From contig JAMYHL010000074.1 in the NCBI GenBank assembly GCA_025531455.1, positions 62,001-126,000 on the forward strand: a DNA stretch of 64,000 bases, written 5' to 3'. Source of the stretch: Apiotrichum sp. Y4204. Its lineage: Eukaryota > Basidiomycota > Tremellomycetes > Trichosporonales > Trichosporonaceae. Position 1 is the stretch's first letter. Each line of letters opens with the position of its first letter. Shown in pieces: positions 53,505 through 64,000 of the stretch. The translations under genes were made by a program, and so were the position numbers. The notes under the pieces are model-generated. The model saw nothing but the letters and a program-made list of their open reading frames with translations, had not been told where the DNA came from and did no database searches.

Positions 53505-55533
53505 TCAGCACGAGTACCGGAAGTGCGGGTTTTCTGCCCATTAGCCAGCATTCCTCTCCAATCCACTCACGCTTATCAGTCAGGTCTGCTTCGCCGGCGA
53601 GCTTGGACTGGTGGTCGCGCTCCTCCTCGGTCATGCCCGAGGCGACAAACTCGGCCTCGCGGCGACGGTTCGTGCGCACATAGTACCACCACCAGAGACC
53701 GGTGTTCACGACCGAGATGAGGAGCATGATCGCACACGTGACGAGGCCGTGCGGGTAGTTTGGTGCGTCCTTGGCTGAAGAGTGAGTTGTGCTCAATCGG
53801 GGCCACTTACGGATCAAAATCTGGGAGCCGACGGTGTTACCGATACAGTAGCTCATGAGGGAGGCTGCGGAGAAGAAGGACTTTTTGGTGCGGCCCGCGA
53901 CATTCACACTCATGAGGGGCCAGAGGATGAAGATGGCGACGACGAAGGTGTGGCAGAAGAGGAATGTGCCCCACTTGGTCCAGTTTGAGGTGCTGGCGGG
54001 GGCGAGGCCGACGAAGAGCCAGATACCCGCGCCAACCAGTTGGGTAAAGATTGCGATCGGGAAACGCGTCCACGGCTTGTAGTAGATTGACACCGAGGCC
54101 GCGATGATGAAGACAAAGTTGAGGCCAAACATCGGGAGCGCGTAGAGGATAGTGTTTAGGGACGAGAAGCCGAATGATTTCTGGGGTAAGCAACGTAATT
54201 AACGCTTTCACTCACAAAGATCACGAATTGGAAAGTGGTGAGGGCGCCGTTGGGGATAAGCGCAAAGAAGTTGAACGACATGGCAAACCAGAACTGCGCG
54301 TCGATGAGGCACTCGCGCACCTGCTCCCAGCGCCAGGGGTGGTTCTCTCCGCCGCCGGTAGCGTTTGACACGATGCGCGCGTGCGCCATGAGCTTCTCGC
54401 GCTTGCTGAGCCACCACACCTCGTCGGGGTTGCCGACAAAGACAAACATGATGAGGCCGAAGAAGACGGTCGTCGCGCCCAGGAAAAGGTTGATCACCCG
54501 CCAGCCTGCAATCTTGCCGTCCTCCTGCGCGCGCATCGCAATGTAGTAAATTCCCACGGACATGATAACGTTAATGAAGTGGTCTGCGTGAGCGACATCT
54601 TTACTTGTTACTCACTCATCGAGTAGTAAACACCCTGACGAAGAGTCTGCTCGCGGCGGAGGTACCATGACGAGGTGAGGATGGCAAACGCGGGGGTAAT
54701 GACACTCTCAAACCAGCCCACAAGCACACGAACGACCGACAGCTGCGCATAGTTGTTGCACGCGGCGAGACACATGACAAGCCCGCCCCAGATCACGACG
54801 CACATGCTCAGCGTCCGGCCAAACGGCAACTTCTGCAGGAGCCACTGCATCGGAATCTGGGCGAAGAAGTAGGCCATGTCTAAAGTTAGAAAGAGGGTCT
54901 ACAGGGTGCACTTACAGAAGAACGAGGTGAGGTTTGCGTACTGGTTGCCCACAAGTTTCGTCTCCTCTTTGAGGCCCTAGGGTGTCAGAACAGTTCATCA
55001 CGAGCTTCAGGCCCCATTGACACTGAGAGATGTTACTCACAAAGATCACGCCACTTGCGAGCGATGTCTTGTCAATGTATTGGAGCTAGACGTCAGCTTT
55101 TCAGACCGTTGAATTTTGCGTTCGCGAAAGACGTACGCCGTAGGCAACCATCAGAATCGGCATGAGAACAATGTCAACCTTTAGACGGAAGCGCTTGTAC
55201 TCTTGCGGACTGTGTGTGAGCCTTCGTGTTCATGTTCTATGTGTAGCAGCTGGTGGGTTTTCCGGAGTTGCTTGGTGGAGGTTGGTCGAGGGTGATGATG
55301 TTGATGTTCTGCTTTTTGCATTTCCGAGGCACCGCCACATCCACTCTCCCGACCATCCTTGCACCACACGTCCAACCCACACACTCGCATCCACACCACT
55401 CTAACACTCACGTAAACTCGTGCTCGGCCTGGATGACCTTCTCAGCCTCCTCCTCGTGCTCCACGTCCGCGATGACGGGGATGCTGACCTGCTTCTCGTT
55501 GAGCACAGAGGCCGAGTCGCTCTTGGTGTCCAT
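53505..55533 (-). CDS. Dal5-type anion:cation symporter (MFS, allantoate permease-like)
   Basis: This is a major facilitator of the fungal ACS family (Dal5, Tna1 and relatives), plasma-membrane importers of carboxylate-type nutrients. The ATG at 55533 gives MDTKSDSASVLNEKQVSIPV and an acidic leader. A long first intron (~200 nt) leads to YKRFRLKVDIVLMPILMVAY GLQYIDKTSLASG, the typical helix 1 (Y-x-D-K). Later come YMAYFFAQIPMQWLLQKLPF, then GRTLSMCVVIWG, WFESVITPAFAILTSSWYLR, DEVWWLSKREKLMAHARI and, in the second half, PWTRFPIAIFTQLVGAGIWL, GRTKKSFFSAASLMSYCIGN. The last exon, after a short intron near 53540-53575, gives DKQNPHFRYSC, the usual ACS C-terminus; the unspliced frame runs past it. 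The substrate is unknown. TATATA at 55678-55683 lies about 145 bp upstream. Confidence 0.9.
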
Positions 55534-57675
55534 GGCGTGGACGGTCTTGATAGGGCGAGGCGGGGTGTGTGGGATAGCAATCGGCGTCGATGTGATATAG
55601 AGCTTGTGATCTTCAACGGAGGGACGACGCAAGTTCTCGAGGTGTGAGGTTAGCGAAAGTGACAAGCTCTTCTCGACTATATACCCCTCCGTACTCGTCT
55701 TTGGTGGTGACTTCTTGTCAACTTTTTCTTCCCATGGGACCCCATCCCGATGACAGCGGCCCCACTCTCTCCCCGGTCCTGTTGGTCGTGAGAACAGGGG
55801 AGACTAACCCCCAAGGGATGTAGATCGCTTCGTTGGTGGCCGGCTGGACCGGGGTACGTCAAATGCAGCGATGAACCAGCACGAGCGTTCAGGTCGCCGA
55901 TGGCAACAGTATTACCGGTCTGCATCTACCCTTCATGTCGGGCACTTGGAGAGGTACGTTTTCTGGATAATTGCAGATCACTTCGCACGGATGGCCGCGC
56001 GGAACGCCGTCGACATTAACAAGTGTGCAGAATGCGCAGATTCCCAGCCTTTTGCACGAAAGTTCAGCAGAGTTCAGTCCAAGTTCCGAACGCGTGCCTC
56101 TTTTTTCACCCATCCCCATCGACAGCGATATCCGCACTTCGGCCAATTAGACAATCAGCTGCACCTTGGCCGCCGGCGACGAGGTCCAGGCCAAGTCAGG
56201 TCCAAACTTTGTGTCGCGTCGTCTTGCATTCATGTGGTGTGACCGGCGTCTTGGCGGTACCATGTCGGCGTGACCTCGGTCCGAGATCGGGGTGCCTTAT
56301 CGGATGAGTCTGGGTCTTGCCCAACTACCGCCAATTAACCGGCATCGTCGGTGTGCATGTGTTGTGCCTGCCGCGTAGCAGACTACCGTCTCTTACCGTT
56401 CCGGCCACCGCTCTTGCCCCGAACAACAATAAATGATAACCGTTGCTGGTCGGATATCCGGTACTCTCCCCGGCGGTTTGGAGGTGAACCGAGCGCCCGG
56501 AGCTCGAATGTCGGAGGCGTCCTCCGAGCTCCGAGGCCGATGCGGAGCCGATGCGGAAAGCCTCGTTGATCGTGGGGAGACTGCTGCCAAGACAGGGCGT
56601 GTCTAAGTATAAGTGTGTCTAAGTATAAACAAAAGGATTGAATTCAGCGCGTTGTGGGTCTCCAGAGTGTTGACGATTCCTGGCGAGACCGAGATCGAGA
56701 TGAACATGATTTTTCACATGTGAGTCCGCCGGGAGCTGTTGACGCTCTGCAGTGGGTTCAACTGGACTCGATGGTTGGCCAGAGACCGAGACCAGCCCGA
56801 CCTTATGACGATGGGTCAGCGGTTGAACACATGGGGTGTGAGCCTGGTCCCTGGAAGCTCCTGGTTGATTGTCAGGTGTTATAAAGGCAGATGTCGGTTG
56901 ACCTAAGCGTGGTTGATTACTACTCAACCTCTGTTCATGTTGTCAGAATGACAGAGAGACAGAGAGAGAAAGACGGATGAGGTGTTGGGACGCGAGCGCA
57001 ACGGTACTTATAGCAATGAGAACAGCGCACGGGCCGTCGACTACGAGATGAAAGGCGACGTACGCGTACACAGAGGCCCTCGCAACAGTCCTCTCCTTGA
57101 CCTGCTGGAGGAACAACTGGTGCAGAAGTTGCAAGAAGACTTCAACTGTCGAGTTTCGCATGGTTTTCACAGTCTGAGATCGATTCACTGCCAAGTGGTG
57201 AGCTGGAGCAGCGAAGACGGGCACAGATAAGGGCCGGCTGGTGACTCTCATGCCACCATGATATCCCACTGCTCCACAATGTCCCACAGTTTCTCACATT
57301 ATGTACGTATCCGAGTCATTTCTTAGGCATGTCGAAGCTTATCATGATATCATGGCCATCATAGCCCAGATCAGCCCTTGTAAGCTGTGTAGATGCATTC
57401 CTGCACACAGCGTCGGAGTAGTGATTTCTTTCAATAGTGGGACAGAGGTGTCAATGGTGAACAGTCCGTCGCCGAAGTTTATCAGTTTAGCCGTTCAGCC
57501 AGCCGGCCTGAAATGTCGTCATTCCTCACCAGGCCAATGCATCAGCGGGCCATCACACTCCGCTCGATGAGAAACTCGGTCGAGTTATAACATATAACAA
57601 TACCTACAACCCACATCCCACACCTCTCTCCCACACCTCTCTCTTTTCATCACACATCTCACCACGCACCACAGA
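55534..57675. other. Divergent intergenic region permease/aldo-keto reductase
   Basis: About 2.1 kb between two divergent ATGs. A TATATA element at 55678-55683 faces the permease. A 14-bp direct repeat GTGTCTAAGTATAA occurs at 56599-56612 and 56615-56628. The last ~80 bp before 57676 are C/T-rich leader. No gene was recognised. Confidence 0.5.
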
Positions 57676-58757
57676 ATGACCCGCACGATTCCCCTCTCCG
57701 ACGGCAAGGCCATCCCCGCGCTCGGCTGGGGCAACGGCACGGCAGGGCTCGCGTCGAGCGGCACGCGCGCCATCGACACGGGCCGCCTCGTCCTCGCGTG
57801 CGGCATCCACCACATTGACACGGCGCAGTCGTACCATTCAGAGGCGGAGACGGCTGGCGCCATTTCCGCGTCGGGCCTGCCCCGCAAAGACGTGTGGGTG
57901 ACGACAAAGAGTGCGTGAAAAAGAAAATAATAACCACAAGCTTACGCCAGTTTCCACGATTGAGAGTGAGTAGCATGTAGCATACTAGCAGCTCGCAATC
58001 GCACTCCTTTGCTAATGTCCAGATAAGGGTAGCCTTGCCGACAGCGTTCGCGCAAGCGTACAGGGCTCGCTGGACCGCCTCGGATCCCGCCCCGACCTGC
58101 TTCTCATCCACAACCCGTACGTGCCCCCTGGCGGGCCGGGTGGCGTCGGCGCGGCGTGGACGGCCCTCGAGGCGCTCGTCGAGGACGGCACGCTCGCGGG
58201 CGTGAGCCTCGGCGTGTCCAACTTCCGCCCGCAGGACCTCGAGGAGGTGTTCAAGGTCGCCAAGATCAAGCCCGTGGTTAATCGTGAGATTTAAAAACCA
58301 ACAACTTTAATCTGATGATCAGAACTCGAGTTCCACCCGTACCTCCTTGCGCAGCTCAGCCCGCTCCTTGCCCTGCAGAAGAAGCACGGCATTGTCACAC
58401 AGGCGTACGGCCCCCTGACACCGCTTCTCCGCCACCCCAACGGTGGGCCGCTCAAGCCGGTGCTGGAGCGCATTGCCGCCAAGCACGGGATCGACGCCGC
58501 GCAGGCGCTCCTCCTGTGGACGGTGCAGAAGGGCGTGGTGGCCATCACGTCCAGCGGGACCGAGAAGAACATCCGCCGCATCGCGCAAATTGATGACCTG
58601 CCAGACCTGTCGCAGGAGGAGATTGACGAGATCGATGCTGTCGGGCAGAAGATCCACTTCAGGCACTACGTGAGTGATGAGATCTGGATATCGCTGACGT
58701 GGATAGAAGGAGCACATGGGCGAGGACTTCCCCGTCCCCGACCTGCCTTCGGAGTGA
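57676..58757 (+). CDS. Aldo-keto reductase
   Basis: Exons 57676-57910, 57951-57965, 58023-58283, 58323-58669 and 58707-58757 total 909 nt (302 residues). Aldo-keto reductases reduce carbonyls with NADPH in a TIM barrel. The catalytic tetrad is visible: Asp and Tyr in GIHHIDTAQSYHSE, Lys in DVWVTTK, His in LLLIHNPYVP. NQLEFHPYLLAQLSPLL and QAYGPLTPLL follow the family pattern, and the NADPH-phosphate region shows VAITSSGTEKNIRR. The second exon is only 15 nt and encodes part of KISTIEN; phases on both sides fit. The C-terminus is MGEDFPVPDLPSE. The substrate is not predictable. It is convergent with the Cdc11/Nud1-like gene, about 180 bp between stops. Confidence 0.92.
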
Positions 58758-58936
58758 TGACCGCCCAACGACGAAGCAGTAGAATGTGCGGAATGCAAAA
58801 CAGAAGCAGACTTCTTGCCTTTGGTCCATCACCCTATTGGTTCCTATCGATGGCATACGCATATACAAATGAAAACAAAACATCTACAATCCCAGATTCC
58901 AGTCCATCCCAACCCAATGTTTTTCCTTAATGAGTT

Positions 58937-61900
58937 TTACGCCTGCCCCGCATACTCGAGGAGCAGCGCAGCCTTGCGCTTTTCCCCTTCATGCACGGCC
59001 ACAGCATCGAGCAGCCGCAAGTCCGGGCATTGCGCCATGACGAGGCCGCGGTACACGAGGCGCTTCGAGTACCACTCATCCGGCAGCTTGCGGCGGAATT
59101 GGGCGTCGAGCGTCGGCCAGTTGGCGCTGTCGGGTGCAGCGCCTGTGGTGTCTTTTGTCTTTTCTGTCGGTGACGAGGGGAGCATTATCGGGAGGTAGAA
59201 GCTCAATGTTGATGGGTTCATCCGCAGGTCAATCTCCTCGAGTGCAGTGAGGCCGCGCAAGCCACGCGCAGCACCGGGTCCACCGCCTCCTAGGCGGTTG
59301 CCCACGACCATAAGCTTGCGGAGCCAGACGAGACCTGCCAGCCCGTCGAGGTCCGGAAGGAAGTTGTAGTTTACGTTCAGGATGCGGAGATTCGGTGCGC
59401 GCTGAGCAAAGTTGGTGGGCCAGCTCGCGAGGTTGCAGGCCGCGGCTTCGAGGTACAGGAGGTTGAAGAGCGGGGAGTGGCGCGGCAGGAAGTCCCCGTC
59501 CAGGCGGTTGCCCGAGATGTACAGGCGCTTGACGGACTGCAGGTCCTCGGCGGAGAGGGCAAACTGCTCGACACGTTGGTTGCGCACTGAGAGGTTCTCG
59601 ATCCGGTGGCCGCCACCCGACAGCGAGCGCGACAGGCCGGGGAGTGCATTGTTATCCGCAAACAGCGTGCGCACTTTGGGGAACAGCGAAAGGTCAATGT
59701 GGCTGACATCATTGTCGCTGAAGCGCAGAACCCGGATACCCTCCATTGGCGCAGACACTTCAATCTCCGTGAGGCGGTTCCTGTCGAGGTTGAGGGTCGT
59801 CACAGACTTGAGCTTGTGGAGACCGGTGATGGAGATGATCTTGTTCTTCGAGAGGTTGAGATTCTCGAGCTTGTCCCATTTGGCCTCCGTGAGGTCAACC
59901 CGCTCGAGCTTGTTGCCCGATACGCTGAGTTTGAGAAGCGAGTCCATGGAAAGTATGCCCGACAGGTCCGTTATCATGTTGTCGTCCGCCTTGAGCTCGC
60001 GCAGGTGACAGAGACACTCGAGCTGACCGACGCTGTCCAGCTGGTTACGTGAAATGTCGAGATACTGCAGGTTCCGCAGGTGGTTGACGCTCGTCAGGCT
60101 CGTGAGGTGGTTTCCCGCGACGTGGAGCGTGCGAATCGTATTCGGCACGCCGGAGAGATAGTCGATTGCATTGTTGTCCAGCCGCGCCTCATCGAGCATC
60201 GGGAGGAACTCCTTCAGACGTGCAAGCGACTCGACGCCCTTGTTCGAAAGGTCGATCGTTCGCAGCTGCTCCCAGTACGGCTCGAAGGGTTGCACGTCCG
60301 TGATAAGCTGCACGAGCTTGTCATGCGCGATACCGAACGAACATTCAGTTAAGAATGTTCCATTGGCATTCGCTTCCCGCCCGCGGCGGACAGAGCGGAA
60401 CGACATGCCGCCAAACGGCACCGGCTCGACAGTATCCTCTTCCTCGCTCTCCTCCTGCTCCGTCTCGTGCACCGGCAGCGAGTCAGGAGCCTGAGCAGAT
60501 CGAGTGGACCTATCGCGCGGTTTGGTTGGCGTGTTGTCCTCGATGGTCATCTCCGCCATCCCGTCCAGCGCTTCCTGAATCCGCCGGGTCCGTGCGCTAG
60601 GCATCCAGCTCCCGTTCGTGGTCACCTCGAACAGGTCCACTTCGGTGGACATCCGGCGCTTTGAAATGCTTCCCCGTAGGCTCCCCCGCAGGCTGCCACC
60701 TGCGCTGCGTGGCGGCGCAATGTACCCATCGGAGAAGCTCACGCTGCGCTTGACAGACACGCTGCGCTCGGCCGAGACGCCGTGCTGCGGTGCGGGAGTG
60801 AGATCCGGATGCCATGCCGCCTGCTTCTTCATCGCCGAGGCGGGCGTCGTGTTCGGGTTTCGTAGGGCAGAACGCAGCGCCTGGGGACCTGGTGTTGAAG
60901 GGCCGGGCGTTTTGAGAGCCGGCGCGCTCGCAGAGTGGTGCACCATGGGCCGGGTGTGCTGCGGTGGCCGCGGCGTGCGGTCTATATCAGGCGATGGAGA
61001 CTCCTCGGTCTCGGTGTCGGACTCGTCGTCGGTCTGAGGCCGCTGCGGAGCCATCGAGCTGCCCCGCGTGCGTTCGCCGGAGCCTATGCTCTCGATACCG
61101 GCAAAGATGTCCACGCTCTCCTCGCTGGCATGAGTGCGGCTCTCCCCCGCCTCGTCCACGCGCCCGAGCGACCCGTTGCCGTCACGCACCCAGCGCATCG
61201 AGGCGCGGTCGTAGCGCATCTTGCCGACGCGCTCTGAAAGAACATCCTGCACATCTCCCGGGCGAATCTGCGTCATCTGCGGCGCCAAGGCGGGGTCGCG
61301 CGGCCCCGGGTGCTTCACGAACGAGGTGGACACCGTCGTACCTGTCATATAGGTCGACGCGGAGATGTAGCGGTTCAGGTCATCGCGGTTGACAGGAATG
61401 TTCGGTGGAAGGCCAGCGCCCTCGATCGACGCCCGGCTGCTGCCCGAGCGTTGTATCGTGGGACGGGGCTTGTCCTGCTCGGCCGGCTCGTCGTCATCGT
61501 CCTCAAGGCTCATGTCCCTGCTCTCATCGGATTCCGAGGGAGAGGCAAATGGAGCTTGAGTGCGCGCGCTCGCGGCGGTGTGCACGCTCATATCCGCCCG
61601 CGGTATCCTCTGTTCGGCCTCAGAGCTGGCATATGTATCATGACTTGAGTCGGACAGCGCGCGGCGCGGAACAAGCGGGCTTTCAGCTGTCGTGGATGTA
61701 GAAGGGGACACGCCGCGGCCCTTGATGCGCGACATCATGTCCTCTGCGCGGTGGAGGTACGTTGACGACGCCGTTGATGGGTTCGACTTGAACCGCCGCT
61801 CATCGTCGTACTGCGATGGCGATTCATCGGGCAGACGAGACATCGAGTTGTAGTCAAACGTCGGCGCGGCATCTGCTGTCAGCTCGTCAAGTGTCATATA

Positions 61901-63689
61901 GCTCACCATAACCCGAAGGACCATCAGAGAGTGGCGTCCCGCTACTACGGCTACGAGTCTCGCCCGTGATGCTCCCCCAGCTGCCGGTTCCACTTCTGCT
62001 TTCGCTGGTGGCGCTGACTTCTGGGTCGGTAACGCGGATTCGATCCATGAGTGCCCTCCCATGCGCGCGCCAATCGCGCACCCCAGCAGTACCGCGGGGT
62101 GATGGCGGGGAGAGGCGCAGGCGTTTCGACGAGCGCCCATCGTTGCTAGATCCCGAGGCTGGTGTCGCCGAGTTGCCGGATGAGTTGGAACGCATTGGCG
62201 TCTCCGAGTCGGCGGACCACTGGCGGAGCTTCGATGGTGCTGGCGCCGGAGGGGACGGCGATTCCTGGAACGGAATGCTGTCGACAATCGCGGAAAGCTG
62301 CTGGCGAGTGTACGTGTCGTACGTGTTCCGGAAGAGGCGGAGGCCGACATTGCCCGAGGCGGGGCGGGACACTGGGCGGTTACGGAGTGTAGAGGAAGAT
62401 GGCTCGCCAGAGGGCAGCGGTTCCAGAGAGGGGTCAAAGATGGGTGCCGCGGACGGTGAATGGGGAACGGGTGCGGTGAACGTGAAGGGATATTTTGGAT
62501 TTGCGATTGGTTGCCGACTAGTCGGTGGAGAGACAGGCCGCGACGAAGTGCGTGAGGGCGGCGACGACCCAGACGGAGATCGAGAGTCCAATGGGGACGG
62601 CGACCGTGACGGGCCCTGTTCGCGCACAGGCGAAGAATCAGTGGAGATGATCTCGCGAGCTGTGTCGCGTGATGCCTCGGCTTCTGGAGCGGCGTGCACC
62701 GTGTCTTGATGAATCTCTGTGGGCTCAATCGTGTGATACTCTACCGTTGGCGGTTCAACTTCATGTGTGTGGTAATCGAAAGTCGGACCATCGTCCCCAG
62801 GGATGTCAGTCACGGTCGTCTTGTCATGCGTCGCCTCGGTGGTTGCAAATGAGCTATCGGAAGGAGTGACCGATTTGCTCAACCGTGACGGGTTGACCGG
62901 CGCGTAGGGATGAGATGCGCGGCGCTCAGTGTTGCCATCCTTGATTGACACGGTACCCGAGCTCCCCGAGCTGCCGGATCTGGACGACGGTGCAGGAGAT
63001 GAGGACGCATCGTCAGAAGCGGGCGACAGCGCCTTGAACGTCCCGCTGGACTTTGATGATGTGGGCGTCGACTGTTCCTCGTCGTGCACGGGGCTCGACC
63101 ACCGCTCGTCGCCCTCTTCGACAGACTCTAGTGCCGGATGCGACGGACCAGACGTCTCCACCCTGTTTCCCAAAACCGGCGGACTTGGCGGCTCGAACAG
63201 CTTTTCAAGCGCGAGGGCGGAAAACATATCCTTCTGAAACGGGTTGCGGGGGAACGCCTTGCCGTGCGTGTCCTCTCCATCCTTGACAAGGAACGTCCCG
63301 GCGGTGGGTTCGGCGCCGAACGTCTCCGTCTTCGCCTCGAGGAGGAGCGGCGCGGCGTCTCGCACTGTATTTGTAATGTTCTCGCTAAACTGCCGTTCGC
63401 GGTCGCCGGCCTCGGAGCCGGATGCAGATGTCGGCGGGGAGAGCATCCCGCTCGCAGACCGCATGTAGGGGTTGGACGGGGAGCGGCCAAACTCGGGCAT
63501 GCTGGCTGCTGAGCCCTTGCGCGAGGGCGGAAGCGGGCGGGCTACGCCAGCGCCGAGGGAGCGCAGGGAGCCGCGCTTGGAGCGCGACGATGCTGGCGGA
63601 GGCGCCTCCGGGGAGCCGGGGGGCGATGGCGAGGTCTCGACCCATTCCTCGCCGAGCTCCTCTGTCTGCCATGCGGGTGCTGATGCCAT
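58937..63689 (-). CDS. Cdc11/Nud1-like leucine-rich-repeat scaffold (septation initiation/mitotic exit)
   Basis: Two exons (61907-63689, 58937-61872) total 4,719 nt, 1,572 residues, with a single 34-nt intron. The N-terminus MASAPAWQTEELGEEWVET resembles the short conserved start of fungal Cdc11/Nud1 proteins. Roughly 1,100 Ser/Pro-rich residues follow, with basic SVKRSVSFSDGYIAPP-type patches and likely phosphorylation sites. The C-terminal third holds SDS22-like leucine-rich repeats: LRTIDLSNKGVESLARLKEF, LHVAGNHLTSLTSVNHLRNL, LKADDNMITDLSGILSMDSL, LNLSKNKIISITGLHKLKSV, VRTLFADNNALPGLSRSL and LRILNVNYNFLPDLDGLAGL. Cdc11/Nud1 scaffolds the septation/mitotic exit kinase cascade at spindle pole bodies. 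Architecture supports this, but other LRR scaffolds remain possible. It is transcribed away from the window end. Confidence 0.8.
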
Positions 63690-64000
63690 GGTGGGCAGAC
63701 GACGGCGGTTGAGGGAGGAGGGTGTGTGTGATGGGATGGGCGATGGAGGGAGGGAGAGTGGTTGGTGGATGCAAGTGATGGCAATGCAATGTTTGTTGTT
63801 GAAGGGGACGTCGAAGCCATTTAGCCAGCCAGCCAGGCTCACGGGGCAGGCTACCACCTGCCGCCACATGGATGGGGTGCGTCCAAAATGAGCGCGCCAA
63901 ACAAAAGTCAGTCGCGATTGTTTACATTCCCAGTATCAAAAAAGCATATATGGTACCCTCATTTAATAACATTACCAGACGACGTCATCGGGAATAGCGG
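63690..64000. other. Upstream region of the Cdc11/Nud1-like gene
   Basis: About 310 bp to the window end. ORFs here overlap the leader and lack recognisable domains. ATATATGGTA near 63943-63952 is a weak TATA candidate for a gene beyond the window. Confidence 0.4.

Overview
The window is nuclear DNA from a basidiomycete fungus. The genes are eukaryotic and intron-rich, with mostly very short spliceosomal introns (about 34-60 nt, GTRNGY donors, YAG acceptors). Coding sequence is GC-rich with strong C/G bias at third codon positions. The gene set is fungal: Dal5-type permease, DUF1746 protein, fungal-type PAK kinase, Scm3, Cdc11/Nud1, and a secreted protein with a PriA-type C-terminus typical of basidiomycetes. 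Intron size and protein style suggest a tremellomycete, possibly Trichosporonales; that placement is inference. I recognised no tRNA, rRNA, transposon or CRISPR array.

Layout. 0-12.2 kb is dense housekeeping: an OPT transporter (cut by the window start), APC10/DOC1, a USP5/Ubp14 deubiquitinase, an NmrA-like oxidoreductase, the CLN3/Btn1 homologue and cytosolic glutamyl-tRNA synthetase. 12.5-25 kb holds a DUF1746 (Dsc4-like) membrane protein, a 1,476-residue Scm3-like CENP-A chaperone with an AT-hook and three identical-spacing Cys4 motifs, a TRAIP-like RING protein, a lipid-kinase-domain protein and a metallo-beta-lactamase-fold protein. 25.3-28.1 kb is a Ste20/PAK kinase with a CRIB motif. 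About 5.8 kb of low-complexity non-coding DNA follows. 33.9-41.7 kb is the proteasome activator Blm10/PA200, ending in the conserved Tyr-Tyr-Ala, with an unresolved 5' end. 42.7-44.7 kb is Atg22. 45-57.6 kb is gene-sparse: an unrecognised charged protein, two secreted cysteine-rich proteins and a Dal5-type permease, separated by long non-coding stretches. The window ends with an aldo-keto reductase that has a 15-nt micro-exon and a Cdc11/Nud1-like leucine-rich-repeat scaffold.

Genes mostly alternate in divergent and convergent pairs, with close 3' ends (often 100-500 bp) and wider shared upstream regions, several with TATA-like boxes. Functionally the set is general: ubiquitin/proteasome control (APC10, USP5, RING ligase, Blm10, a probable Dsc subunit), mitosis and centromere (Scm3, Cdc11/Nud1, APC10), vacuole (Btn1, Atg22) and transport. 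It is not a metabolic cluster. The most unusual items are the Scm3 architecture, the secreted cysteine-rich proteins and the 5' end of BLM10.
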